DNA of 64,000 bases from Calliphora vicina (taxonomy: Eukaryota; Arthropoda; Insecta; Diptera; Calliphoridae), in the NCBI RefSeq assembly GCF_958450345.1, contig NC_088784.1, positions 41,974,278-42,038,277 on the forward strand, in the 5' to 3' direction. Positions 11,946 to 24,052 of the stretch are shown piece after piece. Numbering within the stretch: the stretch's first letter is position 1; each line of letters begins with the position of its first letter. Both the position numbers and the translations under genes were made by a program. The notes below the pieces were generated by a model. That model did no database searches and had not been told where the DNA came from. It saw only the letters and a program-made list of their open reading frames with translations.

Positions 11946-12706
11946 GATACACTCACCCATACAGCTTACCGGGCGCGAGTTCACTTTTTGTTAGAAATTT
12001 AATCAACGCGTTGCAACGGCTTGTTATATGCTTATAAAGACACAAGGGCTCATATATTACAGTTGTTGCTGTTGCATAGATTGAAAGTATTGCTCCAACA
12101 AAAGCTAGAAATGTGATACTCCTTTGTTGTAATCTTGGAAGTTTCTGTTGATAGTTATTCCCTGACTTACACACACTTTGTACCAGGAGTAATCCAGAGC
12201 AGCAACAGAAAATAAGAATATTTACATTCACAAAAAAAACTAAATAAAAGAAAATAATAGCAATAAGAAAAGAAGAACAAATGATAATAAAAGTCTAGGA
12301 AATCTAACACTTGTGATAGTTTTCTTCGGTTGCATCGTTCTTTATCCATGCATATTATTATTGTTGTATGTATGTAAATTAATCATGCCCTCCGTTGTCT
12401 GGGAATTCTTTTAAATTGATGCAATAATCCGCTGAACCTCAAGTCTGTGACTTGTTACCAGTACTATTTATTTGTTTGTGCTGGTTTAGTGATGACATAC
12501 TGATCGCAAATTTAAAGAATAGGGACATGGTTTCGCTCCCATACAAATGTCCTTTTAGGAATAGTGTTTTTGCACTCACAAATATCGTATAGATGTATCC
12601 ACAATAAATACAGTATAAATAAAACTTACTGTTAATTGTTTTAAATCACATTACCAAATTCTGTAAGGATCGGACCATAATCATAGCTCTCATATGAGGC
12701 CCACTG
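11946..12706. other. No gene supported
   Basis: Two overlapping minus-strand ORFs (92 and 60 codons, about 11,953-12,349) have no domain and low-complexity Phe/Tyr/Leu content. Near 12,640-12,705 a GATCGGACCATAATCATAGC motif belongs to the CATAGCTCCCATATAAGG family described at 48,822. Confidence 0.4.
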
Positions 12707-12850
12707 CACAGTGGTATGAGAAAAAAAGAGGGAAATAAATCTGTAACTTCTAAACCCTTAGTCCGATTGGAAGTAAATTTGACATGCGCACAGAAGAAGG
12801 GTTGTCGAGTTTAAGTTTTGAATTCCGCCTGCATATAGAAAAAACCAACA
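12707..12850. repeat. Diverged end of CACAGTGGGG (Transib-like) family
   Basis: CACAGTGG, GGAAATAAATCTGTAACTTC, TAAACCC and TCGAGTTTAAG follow the same order as in 20,923 and 47,920. Confidence 0.55.
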
Positions 12851-13239
12851 ACGAAATTTAGGGACTGAGTTAATTTTTTGGGGATTTATTTCATTTCTAA
12901 AATTGGGGATATAATTCATAATGAAATTACTCTGAGGTGTTTCAAAAACCGGTTTCGCTCAGAAAAATTTTTTTGCGTTGCGCATTCGGTTTTTGATACA
13001 TCCCAGAGGAGAAAACCTTAGGGCCTGGCTGGAGGCCGGCAATGCAAAAAGTTTTTAGTATTGGTTGGGGGTTTAGTTTCTTTGGTTAGGGCTTTTTTTA
13101 TTCATAATGAATTAAGCTCCCTATTTTGGGGTTTTAATTCATTTGTGGTTTGTGGACTTTGTTCATAGCGCCTATATTCCAAAGGAGCTAAGGCCAAACC
13201 CAACAGACGATATAGGTACACCCGGATATGGTTTCAAAT

Positions 13240-13636
13240 AAAACGGAACAATGCATTATACCCGAAGGTAGCCAGCTATTAATGATAAAGAGAAGATTAA
13301 TATCTTCTACAATAAAACAATAGACGGAATAGATGTTACGGACCAGATGGTGTCTAAATATACCACCAAACGCAAAAGAAATATATGGTCATTGGCCGTT
13401 TTTTTAACATGATTGACGTGGCGGAATTGGGTACATTTTGTGTATAATCCAGCCTCGATCCAAGCGCCAAAAAAAACTTAGCTCTCGTCGAGGAGTTTTG
13501 AAATCACTTCGCGGAAGCAACTAAAAATATGAACAAAAGACTACTGATTCATTTGGTCTGCGCTCCAGTAGTAGTCAGAATTTATCTAAATACCAATAAT
13601 ATACGAGAACAAATTTCTGCACTGGAACAAAGCTAA
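13240..13636 (+). pseudogene. piggyBac-like transposase remnant
   Basis: The plus-strand frame beginning about 13,299 reads IFYNKTIDGIDVTDQMVSKY followed by TTKRKRNIWSLAVF, which is the conserved YNxTKGGVDxxDQM...R...RWP block near the last catalytic Asp of piggyBac-family transposases. After a frameshift near 13,410 the match continues with VYNPASIQAPKKTLALVEEF and ends at a stop at 13,634. Upstream, a TMHY-like motif is recognisable in a third frame. The copy is a 5'-truncated, frameshifted relic. No TTAA-flanked TIR was found around it. Confidence 0.82.
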
Positions 13637-13849
13637 AAGTTAAGTTTTCTCAAGAACCCTATTTTGTTAATGGTTATTGTGGTATTTAAGCCTACGCCAG
13701 CTAGGTGTGGAATGTATTATTTGGATGTTCCAAGGTTGGCTACCATTAGCCAACCTGCAATTGCCGTTACCGCTAAAATACCATTACCGATATTCTATAA
13801 ATAATTTAAATTATAAAAAATATTCACGATTTCTTTCAACTTTGAAATA
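13637..13849. other. No gene; short unclassified stretch
   Basis: This AT-rich stretch between the piggyBac relic and the next repeat contains CCATTAGCCAACC and an ATTGCCGTTACCG motif that recurs inverted near 14,440, so the two may be ends of a lost element (13,740-14,480). I could not fix boundaries. Confidence 0.35.
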
Positions 13850-14172
13850 AATTTTAAAGTTAATTTTTGTTAATATTGACTTTATTTCAAAATAGAACTT
13901 TTGTTTTTATTTGAAAAAACGCTTCAAAATTTTTTCCAATATACTACATATACATTCAAATAAATTTAAATATTTTTCAATGAATTTGAATAAAGAAAAG
14001 AAAATTCAAAAAAATTAAAAAAACTAAATGCTTTATTTGAAATAATAAAGCAACTTTTTAATTTATATTTGAAATTTGTTTTATGGTACGATAGTTATAC
14101 TTTGGTACGAAATTTAAAATAATAGTTACCTTTATGCACTAAAATCTTCTTTAAGGCTTTTGTAGTTAGGCT
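13850..14172. repeat. Dispersed repeat, same family as 35,587-35,930
   Basis: AAAGTTAATTTTTGTTAA, TTTATGGTACGA and GGCTTTTGTAGTTAGGCTG follow the same order and spacing as in 35,587-35,930, which has a TIR. This copy keeps only the right TIR. Confidence 0.75.
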
Positions 14173-15600
14173 GATTCATAAAGAATAGGCATAGAGCTCA
14201 AACTCTCCTGTCAAAGACCTAACTCAGTTGCCAGAAACCTAAGTTGTGATAATTTTGAGTAATTTTTTTGAGTTTTTTTTTTCTAGTTTCCGCTCTATGT
14301 TTCTCTATGGCTGATGAATTTCAATAATTGAGTTAATGAAATCAACAACATTTTAAATAGAATAAAATACCGCTTTTTTATTTTTTTTAATTATATTAAT
14401 ATAATAATTCAGGATGAAATTACCGTTACCGAAATAATCCAAATTAGCGTTACCGTTACTTTTTAATCATTTTAAATCGGTAGCCAAGATTTGTTTATCC
14501 TGATGTTTGCACCGCGTAAATGTAATAGACTCACTTCCTGCGTAGATTTACCTATATACTGGTCGCAATTTCAAACATAATCCTATTGAAATTAGTTAGA
14601 ATTGGTCTATGTTTTCATCAATCTTTGAATTATAAGTATCTTGAGAAAATGTTTGAAATTAACTGGGTTATTTCATAAGTAAGAATCTTTTCGGTTATAT
14701 TAGATTATAATAATAATTACATTCTCACTTTATTTACTGAGAATAAGTAAGACCAGGGTTTCTGGCGGAAATCGAAATCGTCAATCCCAAATGTATAGAC
14801 TTGCGCTCTGCCAACTATCCTAACCCTGTGAAAAGATAATTTTATGCAGAACGTAAGTATTGCGCAAGATTTGTGCAAAAATTATATAGAAAATTCCTAT
14901 TTGTTACAAAATCCGGTCTTACATCAATTAGTTTTAGATACTAGTGAAATTATACCATTTTGAAGTAAAATTATTTTTGCAAGTGGGTCTAATGTACATG
15001 AATTTCTTTTTTATTATAGCAGAGGAAGGAGAGTGTTTAAGTTGCTAAAAATTTGTTACGATTTTTGCAAATTATTCTTATGCTGGTACTTTATCACAAA
15101 GGTATCCTTGTTGTTGTTGCTATTGTAGTAGCACCCTATCAATAAATTTCATTTTCATATAATTTTTTTATTACTACTACTATACAATATACATATAGCA
15201 AATCGTCACCTAAAACAGAAACGGATCAATCAAAATTTTTTCTAAATTTGATAGAATAAGATCTAATTTTTTTATAATCATGTGTTTTGATGCAATATTT
15301 ATATCACAATCAGTAGCAATTGTTTTTTTATTTTTGTTTACTTAGGTAGGTTTGCGTTTTGGGCAACGATATGTATATATGTATGTATATGTACGTGTAT
15401 TCATGTATCTTTTCCTTGCATTTTACCAGTTCATCTACGCTGGTATATACAATATTCAAAAGTTGGAAGTCACACATCCATACCAGCTTTTATATATTCA
15501 AAGCATCTGTTACGGATAAAGTAACATAAGTTTCGAAATTTCGCGAACAACAACAGCACACCCGCATAAGCATCCATAATACATAGATAAAACACACAAC
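14173..15600. other. No gene seen
   Basis: AT-rich non-coding sequence with simple repeats (TTGTTGTTGCTATTGTAGTA near 15,108; TATGTATATGTACGT near 15,370). No repeat boundary was recognised. Confidence 0.45.
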
Positions 15601-15815
15601 ATATACATTAGGGCGGCCCTTTTTGGATTTTCGACGCTCGAAAATTCTTAAAATATTCTCCATTATCTAAAAACCAAATGTACATTTTATTTGAAGTTTC
15701 GTATTTTGGGTCAATGTATTTAAAAAAATATATATAAAAATTGAAACGTTGATAAAAAATCCAATTAAAAGTAGTTTTTGTATTTCATTTACACATAAGT
15801 AGATGTTTAAAAAAA

Positions 15816-16490
15816 CCCAATAAACCAGAAAACGATATGATAGTAAAAACGGTATTACTTTATGGGGACGATTATAATATCATATTTTATTATTGAAAAC
15901 TATATTATCAAAATATCGTTTTAAAATATTTGGCTTAAAATAAATAAAAAACGACTAACATTTGAAAAAAACTTCAAACAGAAAAACAATTTAATTAACA
16001 ATTTTCAAAAAACACAAGAAAAATTAATATGAAATCATTTAAATGGTGGGTAATTAACAGGTCAATCTTTTTTTTCAGTTTTATGGTGAATTCACCTGTA
16101 TGCAATATTTAAAATTTTCAAATATTTGCAACAAAATACATATGTATGTATATATGCAATATAAATGAGATGAAAAATATGATTTGTTATGTTTCCTTTT
16201 ATTTCAGGTTTTTATCTTATTTTAACGAAATAAATGTGTATTTAACAGTTAAAAAATATATAATTTTAGCATTTAGAATAAAATCTCTAGCATGGCGATT
16301 TTACTATCGTTTTTATTGGAAATTATGATAGCGAAAACGATATCATAATTTCCTGGAAAAACGATATTATAAGGAACGGTACAATTTAGTCCGCAAAAAC
16401 TATCGTTTATGATACGCAAACGATATCATATATGACAGTTTATATCATCTATGTATATGATATCGTTTCGATATCGTTTGGTTTATTGGG
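15816..16490. mobile_element. TIR element, CCCAATAAACC ends
   Basis: The left CCCAATAAACCAGAAAACGA and inverted right CCCAATAAACCAAACGATAT pair across 675 bp. The interior repeats AACGATATCAT-type motifs in both orientations at both ends (sub-terminal repeats). No transposase and no clear TSD beyond AAA. Confidence 0.7.
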
Positions 16491-17171
16491 AAATCATACA
16501 ATTTCATGCAGATCTCAAATTTTACATTTCCAAATTTTATTTAAACAAAATTTCAAAAATTAAAAAAAAAATGTTTGAGTCTTATAAACACTAAATTAGG
16601 ATTAACCCGCAAACTTTAAAAAGGTAAAACAAGTTGTCGAATAATTTTTTCGGGTAATTATGACCCAATAAACTTAGAAAAGACATCAGAAACTAATTTC
16701 GAAATTAAGTTTAGGAACCAGGAGCAAAAAGGTGAAGAGTGGCATTGTTGCCGGTTTAGGTGTAAAAAACAATAATTACACTAGTTTACAAATCAAACAT
16801 TTTTCTTTGCTCATGGAATGAAACTTATATTTTTGAGAAGAGCTAGGGACGCTTGTTAATTGACCATTTTTTGTTTCCCACCTATACGTCAAAATTTTGA
16901 GATATATGGGTTTTTATTTTTCACCTGCCCTGAGTACTACTAATGCATACTGTAGTGTACCGAATTGTAGTAATTAAGTATTTACATCGTTTTTGGGTAC
17001 TCAACACTCTGGTGAAGCTGCTAGATACTTTCAGAGTTGTATTCTTTTGACAAATTCCAAAAAAAATGAACGGGAAAAAAATAAATACGGTTTAAAAGTA
17101 CGTCTTTCCTGTAGATAAACGTTAATAAATCGCTGTTAAATACAAATTTCTAAAGTAAAAACTATATCAAA

Positions 17172-17722
17172 ATGTCTTCTAGAAAGTGTAAAATAAACCC
17201 AGACCATTTTTGTTTTATTTGCAGAAAAATTATTCAGTCAAATCGAGGTTTTCCTATAACACAAACACTGCAAAATGCTTATTTACATTAATAAATTACG
17301 TAAAAGCTTTAGATAAGACAAAACCAGCATTTCAATATTTATGCAGCGTGTTCTCGAGTCTTTCTGAGCCTAAACTAAATGATGGGATATTTGTGGGTCC
17401 GCAAATAAGAAAAATTTTCGTTGATACCAAATTTGAGTGTCTATTAACCGGTGTTGATAATGCAGCATGGAATTCTTTTAAACTTGTTGTTCAAGAATTT
17501 TTGGGGAATAAGAAAAGTCAAAATTACAGAGATATTGTTGCAAATTTATTACATAATTTTGAACAGATGGGTGTAAATATCACTTTAATCACAATCTTTA
17601 CATACCATTCTAACAAAATCAATCGAAAAACTACTTTGAAAACTGTACTAATGTATTACCAATCACTTTTTAATATTATAAAAAAAACCTCCGAAATTAC
17701 ACAGAAAGAATTAAATTTCTGA
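17172..17722 (+). pseudogene. TE-borne zinc-motif gene remnant (GIFVGPQIR family)
   Basis: Translation from ATG 17,172 starts MSSRKCKINPDHFCFICRKI, giving a CxxC pair, and stops after about 39 codons. A second frame from about 17,310 to 17,600 reads AFQYLCSVFSSLSEPKLNDG, then IFVGPQIRKIF and AWNSFKLVVQEFLGNKKSQN. I recall this order (N-terminal CxxC domain, later GIFVGPQIR and AW-FK-FLGN blocks) from a repetitive, functionally uncharacterised protein family in arthropods and Hydra; I cannot verify this here. The copy is broken by a frameshift, probably an internal deletion, and its 3' part is cut by the MITE insertion at TA 17,698. It lies within the TTAGGGCGGCCC element, suggesting it is a transposon gene. 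Confidence 0.6.
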
Positions 17723-19535
17723 TTCAATCAAGAAATTCACCCAATCAGACAAAATATTGTTTGAATTAGGACCAGCGTTGACACTCATAAAATATTTTTC
17801 CTACCAAATTTCTGATTAAAAACTACCAAAAACTACCACAACCTACCAAATTTTAAATATTTGAGAAATTCTATTTGGATTCGTTTCAAAATTAATAGTT
17901 AAATTAAAATAATATTAATGCTGTTATAACATTACCCAGAGGATGAATATTATTTAATTACACTACAATCATAAATATGTCACACCTAAAAATCACCATA
18001 GCTCCCATATAGGGCCCACACCTAAAAATTACTTTAACTCAGTGATGTTCACCCCATACAACAATTGTTTAAAAAATGTACACACATTTGTTACCAGCGT
18101 TGCCACTCATAAAATAATTTTTATGAGTGCTAAAATGCTAAAATGAAAAATTATATCAAAAGCTTTATTTATTAGAGAAATATTTAATAAAAACAAATAT
18201 CATCGATTAATGCAACTCAGAAATACTAAATTGAAAGTGCTAATGTCTGATTAGGCGTTTGTTGAAAACAAGTGTTTTGATTGTTGCTTGGCATATGTTG
18301 AGTTAAGCTGTTATTACATATTTAAATATTGACATGTCAAGTAATTAAGCCAATTTGCAATAATCGCATATCTTTAGTTTGGCTATTATAATAGCACCCT
18401 TATTTATGAAAATTTATTTTGTGAAAAATAACAATAACAACTAAATTCTTTATAAGCTATTTAAACAAAATAAAATATAATTTAATGTTTTCTTAAGTAT
18501 ATTTTGGCGTTTATTGTAAATGCAATAGTCTTCCTTAGGACTTAAGCCAATATGTTTCTAATTAATAACTTTTTAAATAAGAAAGTTAGGAAGGTAGGGA
18601 TTTCACGTATACATACAGTTCTATTAAGAGAATAATGTAGCATATATAACTCAAATCTTTCTTAAGTCGACTTAGGTGGTTATTGCTTATGACCACAGAT
18701 ATTCAATTTTTCATAAATAATTTTATTATTTTGGAGTAACATAGTTTTTCTGTTACGATTTTTATTATTTTGTTCTTAAAAATTTTTATTCAAAAACCTA
18801 CCAAAATACGACAAAAATCGGAACAAACCAACCAAACTACCAAAAGTCAATTTATTAACTTGAAACTACCAATTTTGGTCCAATTGGACCAAAGCGGCAA
18901 CGCTGATTAGGACCTATCACAAAATTTGTAAATTCAAACAAGAAATTTTGTAAAAATTTAATTGAAAAAAAATCAATATTTTTTCAATTAAAAAAAGTAT
19001 GATATTTAATAAAAAAGTTGTTTGAATTTACAACACAATTTCAAACAAAATTTTGTTTAAAACAGTAAAATTTTTGTCTGGTCCAAAAAATTATTTTTAA
19101 GCTGGATTGGATCAATAAAAATTTTTTTAAAAAATAATAATATCAGAAAAATAAGAAAATAGAAATAGGAAAATAAAGAAAAAAAAAATTACAAATAAGA
19201 AAATTAAGAAAGAAAGAGCTAAGAAAAGAAAACAATAATAATTAAACATCTAAAACAGTATTTAATGTTTTTAGATGTTTATCATACATCATACAACTTT
19301 TGTAAAGTCTTTGACAAAAACAAAACTAACGAAATTACCAAATGTGAGTAAGATGCACATGATAACAACAAACACACCTATTTATTTGCTTGTGTTGTTG
19401 TCTTATCCGAATTGTTGTATTAAAATAAAAATCAAACAAAAACATTAATAGAATCTATAAAAATATTTATAGAAAATAAAATTAGTTTCAGACAGGCGAT
19501 TGTTTGAAAATATTTTAGCAATAATTCTTTCTGTG
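17700..19535. mobile_element. TA-flanked MITE, CACAGAAAGAATTA ends, with hAT inside
   Basis: The TIR CACAGAAAGAATTA...TAATTCTTTCTGTG has TA at 17,698-17,699 and 19,536-19,537. Without the hAT at 17,773-18,905 it is 695 bp and non-coding. It is inserted in the GIFVGPQIR gene remnant. Confidence 0.8.
17773..18905. mobile_element. Non-autonomous hAT element, CAGCGTTG ends, TSD ATTAGGAC
   Basis: The left CAGCGTTGACACTCATAAAA and inverted right CAGCGTTGCCGCTTTGGTCC are bounded by perfect 8-bp duplications ATTAGGAC (17,765-17,772; 18,906-18,913), the hAT signature. A second copy of the left terminus (CAGCGTTGCCACTCATAAAA) lies inside near 18,100, so the element contains a partial internal duplication or a second, truncated relative. 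The interior contains a CATAGCTCCCATATAGGGCC motif near 17,997. No transposase frame is present. Confidence 0.88.
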
Positions 19536-19832
19536 TACCAAAAACAAAGTTGAGTTATTTGTTTTACTTTTCGTGATCAGTGGTACCAAACTTCAAAGAA
19601 AATAAAGTTTTGTTTATAAGTAGACGGTTTGTATTGCAATTGATTACAAAAAGTTGTTTTATTTGAAAAAAATCTCATGCTAAATATTTGGGACACCGGT
19701 GTCCCATATGCGTCAAAGGGTTAAACCCTATTGAATCGTAACAATCATTTCTTTGGACTTCATTAACCCATACTAACCTTGGGAGCATCTTAAATCCCAG
19801 AATAGCAAAATAAGGGCCGCCCTAATATTCAT

Positions 19833-20922
19833 ACATTTAAGCTCCTTTTTTCATACACAAACAACGAACAAATTTAAAACAATTGCACAACATTTAACAA
19901 TTACGCTTAAAGCTTTTTCAAACACAAATGCATAGACAATTTTTAAATAACGTACATACATATGAATATGTACATATTCTAATGAATTTTCTATTTTTAA
20001 TTTTCCAAAATCAAATTACCGAAATAGACTCTTTTAATATGCACTGTATTTCCAATAGAGCATTGCATGAATCTATTGATAAAATCCACAGTTAAATGGA
20101 AGTGACAGATCATTGTGCGATAGAAATGAGCATTTTCTTTTTAGTCTTCAGGTTATGTTCAAACATTTATTAGAAAACTAACTTGGAAAAATAAACACCA
20201 TTTGATTCAGCTCACTCGCATTAAGATTTTTCATTTTATTTGTGAACAACGAAGATATGATTGATAAAAAATTTATGAAAAATGGTCAATCAGACACGTC
20301 GTCAAAAAGCATTATGTGTAAGTTTTACCATACCGGAAATGTAAAAAGATTGGGTAATTTGTAAACCTATTAAAAATTTATTACAAATTCCCCCGACCAT
20401 TTTGTAATTCATACCATTTAACAATAATGTGCACAATTAATTAATTTCCATTTTTTTAAATAAATTTAAAAAACCTTGTTTTTCTGAGATGGTATTAAAA
20501 GCTTTTATGAAAAAAACTATTTAAATAAAATAAATTGGAATGTTTTAAAGATTTTTAATTTAGAGTCACCGAATTTTATGGAAACAAATCAATAAACAAA
20601 TATAATGTTAAAAAATTAATTGATTATACAACTTTTTTTTTTTAAAAATTATTGGTTTTTCAACAAAAATTTATGAAAAATTTCAAGTGAATATTTCGAA
20701 AATTTAGAGACGACATGAATCCGGTCACTGGCAGAGTGGGAGTAGCCTGGGACTACTGTATTCCATAACTATATTTTATGTATCTGGAAATTGGTTTTTC
20801 GCCAATAATTTATGAATATAAAAGGTTTTTAAAACAAAGTTTCAATACAAAATATGATTGGTAAACCTTTGATAAATTTAAGAATTGTTTTTGAAAATGG
20901 ATCTTACATTTTATCACTAATG
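19833..20922. other. No gene seen
   Basis: AT-rich sequence with TACATACATATGAATATG-type microsatellite text near 19,950. No domain or repeat boundary recognised. Confidence 0.45.
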
Positions 20923-21240
20923 CACAGTGGGGCAGAATCAAAATTTTTTGGAAATAAATCTGGCATTTCTAAACGTCTGATCCGCTCGGTATAAATGGAC
21001 GTAGACAAGGATTATTTGAGTTTAAGTTATTAAAATGGACCGTACAAATGTTTCCTATCCGATTTCAAAGATTTTTATATGTATTTTTGGAAATCGCTTG
21101 GCTAGGTCATGCTTTACCATACCTTGGTCCGCTTTTTTTAAAATAACGGTCGTACTTTTGGACCGAATGGACTCATTTAGTTATACAACTAAATTACCAA
21201 TAATATACAAACAAATGTAGACCAATATCTAATATGGATC
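20923..21240. repeat. Truncated CACAGTGGGG (Transib-like) element, left end
   Basis: CACAGTGGGGCAGAATC, GGAAATAAATCTGGCATTTC and GACTCATTTAGTTATACAAC match the first 300 bp of the element at 58,721. The right end is absent. A 61-codon ORF inside is coincidental. Confidence 0.75.
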
Positions 21241-21249
21241 CAAAAATAA

Positions 21250-21450
21250 ATGATTTTCAATAAAGTTTCAACATAAATAGTATGATTTGATTTCATTGAT
21301 TTTCAATTCATAACATTTATAAATAATTTCATAAATAGTATTTTGTTCATAAGCTTGAAAAAAATATTTCAATTTTCATTAATATTTTTATGTTGTTTAA
21401 AAATTTTATAAATTTTCCTCTGAAATTTTTTATGATTTTCAGCTACCAAA
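21250..21450 (-). repeat. Inverted fragment of the 8,904-9,514 MITE
   Basis: The reverse complement matches 9,290-9,505, for example ATTTATAAATGTTATGAATT and TTTATGTTGAAAC. The terminal CACAGAAAAAAG is missing, so only the internal part remains. Confidence 0.65.
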
Positions 21451-23260
21451 TGAGGAGCAAACGAACAAAAGGTACTTTTTCGCAGAACATAAGGTACTCA
21501 AATTTTTGGGAAAATGAGTTTTATTTATTTCGCCCCCTTAAAAAACTGCATGAACCTGGAACTGGTAACAAGTTTCTTACTTATCAATAGATACATCTAA
21601 CTGCCATAAGTCACCACATTAAATGTTAAGGATGTTTGATATAAAACCATTTTAATATCGGAAAAATAACCTTTTGTTAAAAAATAAAGAAAAAAAGTAC
21701 GTTTTGTTAAAAACAAAATTAAAAAGTATGTTTTTTATGAGTTTTTTTAACGATAATATTTTAAATGAATGTTTTAATTCTGATCTAATATATAAACAAA
21801 TTACACATTGAAATTAAATATTTTTTTTTTCATTTTATACTATACCATTTCTAATTGTATTTCAGAAATTTGTAATTATATTTCAGATAATTCCAATTGA
21901 AGTTCAGAAATTGCCAATTATATTTAAAATTTTCCATATATATTTCAGAATTTCCACTTATATTTCAGAATTTTCCACTTATATTTCAGAATTTTCTAAT
22001 TGAATTTCAAAATATTTCAATTATATTTCAGAATTTTCCATTTATATTTCAGAAATTTCTAACTGTATTTCAGAAATTTCCAATTGTATTTCAGAAATTT
22101 CCATTTGTATTTCCGAAATTTCTAATCGCAATACCAATGCAAATTTCTGAAATACAAATAGAAATTTCTGAAAAACAATTGGAAAATTCTGAAATACAAT
22201 TAGAAATTTTTTAAGTATAAATTAAAAATTCTGAAATACAAATGGAAATTTCTGAAATACAATTGGAAAATTTCTGAACTTCAATTGGAATATTCTGAAA
22301 TATAATTCGAATTTTCTGAAATATAAATGGAAAATTCTGAAATATAATTGGAAATTTCTGAACTTCAATTGGAATTTTCTAAAATATTATTACGTTTTAA
22401 CCTTTTCAAAACGTTGGTTTATTTCCTTTAAATAAACCGGATACTTTTGATTGCAAATAAAATCCGTTTAGTAGTTTGAAAATTGTAACAACTCTTTATT
22501 TATTTAAAATGTTAAACAACAACAGAATTAAATAGTCACTCAAAGCCTAATTTTATAAAACGAAGCGTTCAGAAACGTAAGCAGTTTGTATGAAGAATAC
22601 TGGGAAAAAGATTTGAAACTTGAATTTTTTCTATACAAAATTTTTTTAACGTTTGACGTTACGTTTTATAAAATGAGGCCCTCAATGTTTTTTATACACG
22701 TTTATAAATTCGCAGAAATACAGACACACTTTATAATGTACACGAACTAGAGATGCCAAACGGGGAATCCCGTTCCCGAAAATCCCATGGGATTTTTTAA
22801 TTTTAAATCCCGGGATTTTCGGCATTTTCCAAATCCCATTTTTCATAAATAAATAGGGGAAATTGTAATTTTTGTGTGCCTTTTCCATGCATTTTGACAT
22901 TCTAGATGCCCAAATATCACAAAGTGATGTTCAGAAAAGTTGTTAAGCTCAACTACTGCTACAATATAGTTAATAAAGGAAAACGGTATTTTTGGTTTTC
23001 CTTGAGTGGGGCTCTAGAAAATCAATTCTTCACCTTTTTTTGTAAGTTGTCTAACAAAACTCTTCAAATGAAATAGATTTTATCTCAGATAAAAATATTT
23101 CGATTGCTAAAAGATAAGGTACTGTTTTTACCAGTATGTACATTAGGCTGGGTCGAATTGTATGGATGATCAAAAACTAAAAAAACGTATAGCAGAAACG
23201 CAATCTACGGAAAATTCTAAGAAAGTTTCCTCAAGAAACCATAGGTCTAAAATCAAATCC

Positions 23261-24052
23261 TGGCAAATCTCGGTATAACGAATCTCACTTTAACGAAAAT
23301 CCGATTTAACGCACGGTCAAATTCGTAACATTGACCACATTATATAACGAACGTTTCAAAAATTGTACACTCAATATAACGAACAGAAAGTATAAAAAAC
23401 AAAAGTAGTCATGAATGTAAAAATAAGAAAATAAGTCGTTACAGTACCGTTTTCAATGGTTACTTTCTTTAATAATAGGTCTGTCTATTTTTCTATAGTG
23501 GTTTTAATTGCTTGTTTTCACAATATCGAATGAAAGATTTCGTTCGCATTCTAAGCAAAAGAAAACTGATTCGTTCACATTAACATGAAGTTAAGGAATC
23601 CAAAATCAGATTTCTTTCTCTTAGAATGTGAACGAAATCTTTCATTCGTTATTGTGAAACAGGCTATAATTCACGTGAATTAAATATGGAAAACCGTAGA
23701 AGAATTTCATTGAACGAAAAACTAAAAATTTAGATGAATGAATGAAATATGGAATAACAAAATTCTCAACATGTATCGTGACTAAGTTTTTTCTGTAAAT
23801 TATCTTTACACAAATTAAGTGGAATCTTCAAAATCAGTTTTTTTTAAATGTTTGTCCGAGTTTAATTTTCTACAGTTTGAATCATTTTCAGAATCGAAAT
23901 CCCTTACATTAATAGTGGAAAATACACCAAGCCATCCTCCAGAAGTACAATTAGTAAAAACTACTAAAGATATACAAATCTCGATATAACGAATTATTCA
24001 ATTTAACGAATGGGCCTGACAACATATCGTTCGTTATACCGGGATTTGCCTG
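23261..24052. mobile_element. pogo/Tigger-like MITE (GGTATAACGAA ends), innermost but one
   Basis: The left GGCAAATCTCGGTATAACGA and inverted right GGCAAATCCCGGTATAACGA are TIRs, with further TTTAACGAA and ATATAACGAA sub-terminal repeats. Such TATAACGAA-rich ends are typical of pogo/Tigger non-autonomous elements. No transposase and no clear TA duplication, so the exact boundary is approximate. Confidence 0.65.
23510..23664. mobile_element. 155-bp MITE, GCTTGTTTTCACAAT ends
   Basis: GCTTGTTTTCACAATATCGA on the left pairs with the inverted right end GCCTGTTTCACAATAACGAA. The match continues through AATGAAAGATTTCGTTC, giving arms of about 45-60 bp and a short loop. It lies inside the pogo-like element. 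Confidence 0.7.

Larger units (their letters stand above)
15609..19824. mobile_element. 4.2-kb TIR element, TTAGGGCGGCCCTT ends, carries a decayed gene
   Basis: The left end TAGGGCGGCCCTTTTTGG and right end (inverted) TAGGGCGGCCCTTATTTTG share the TTAGGGYGGCCCTT terminus of the foldback elements at 38,129 and 60,589. Flanks ATATACAT (15,601-15,608) and ATATTCAT (19,825-19,832) are a 7/8 duplication. Inside are a TIR element (15,816-16,490), a zinc-motif gene remnant (17,172-17,722), and a MITE (17,700-19,535) that itself holds a hAT. Without the two TIR insertions, the base element would be about 1.7 kb. The terminal match is only about 15 bp, so chance pairing of two single ends remains possible. 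Confidence 0.55.

Noticed and set aside
11953..12349. Two minus-strand ORFs with hydrophobic content that could suggest a small membrane protein
   Set aside because: Low-complexity T-rich antisense of AT-rich DNA; no conserved partner or signal of selection.
17210..17722. Treating the 170-codon ORF as an intact gene
   Set aside because: Its 5' portion is in another frame (MSSRKC at 17,172) and its last codons lie inside the MITE that starts at 17,700, so it is a relic.
21897..22214. 105-codon ORF with a seven-residue repeat (FPLIFQN type)
   Set aside because: It is produced by the 21-bp tandem array. It crosses the orientation switch of the array and has no start context or relatives.
21848..22387. 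CRISPR-like array
   Set aside because: Units are contiguous 21-bp repeats without unique spacers, inverted halfway, in a eukaryotic genome.
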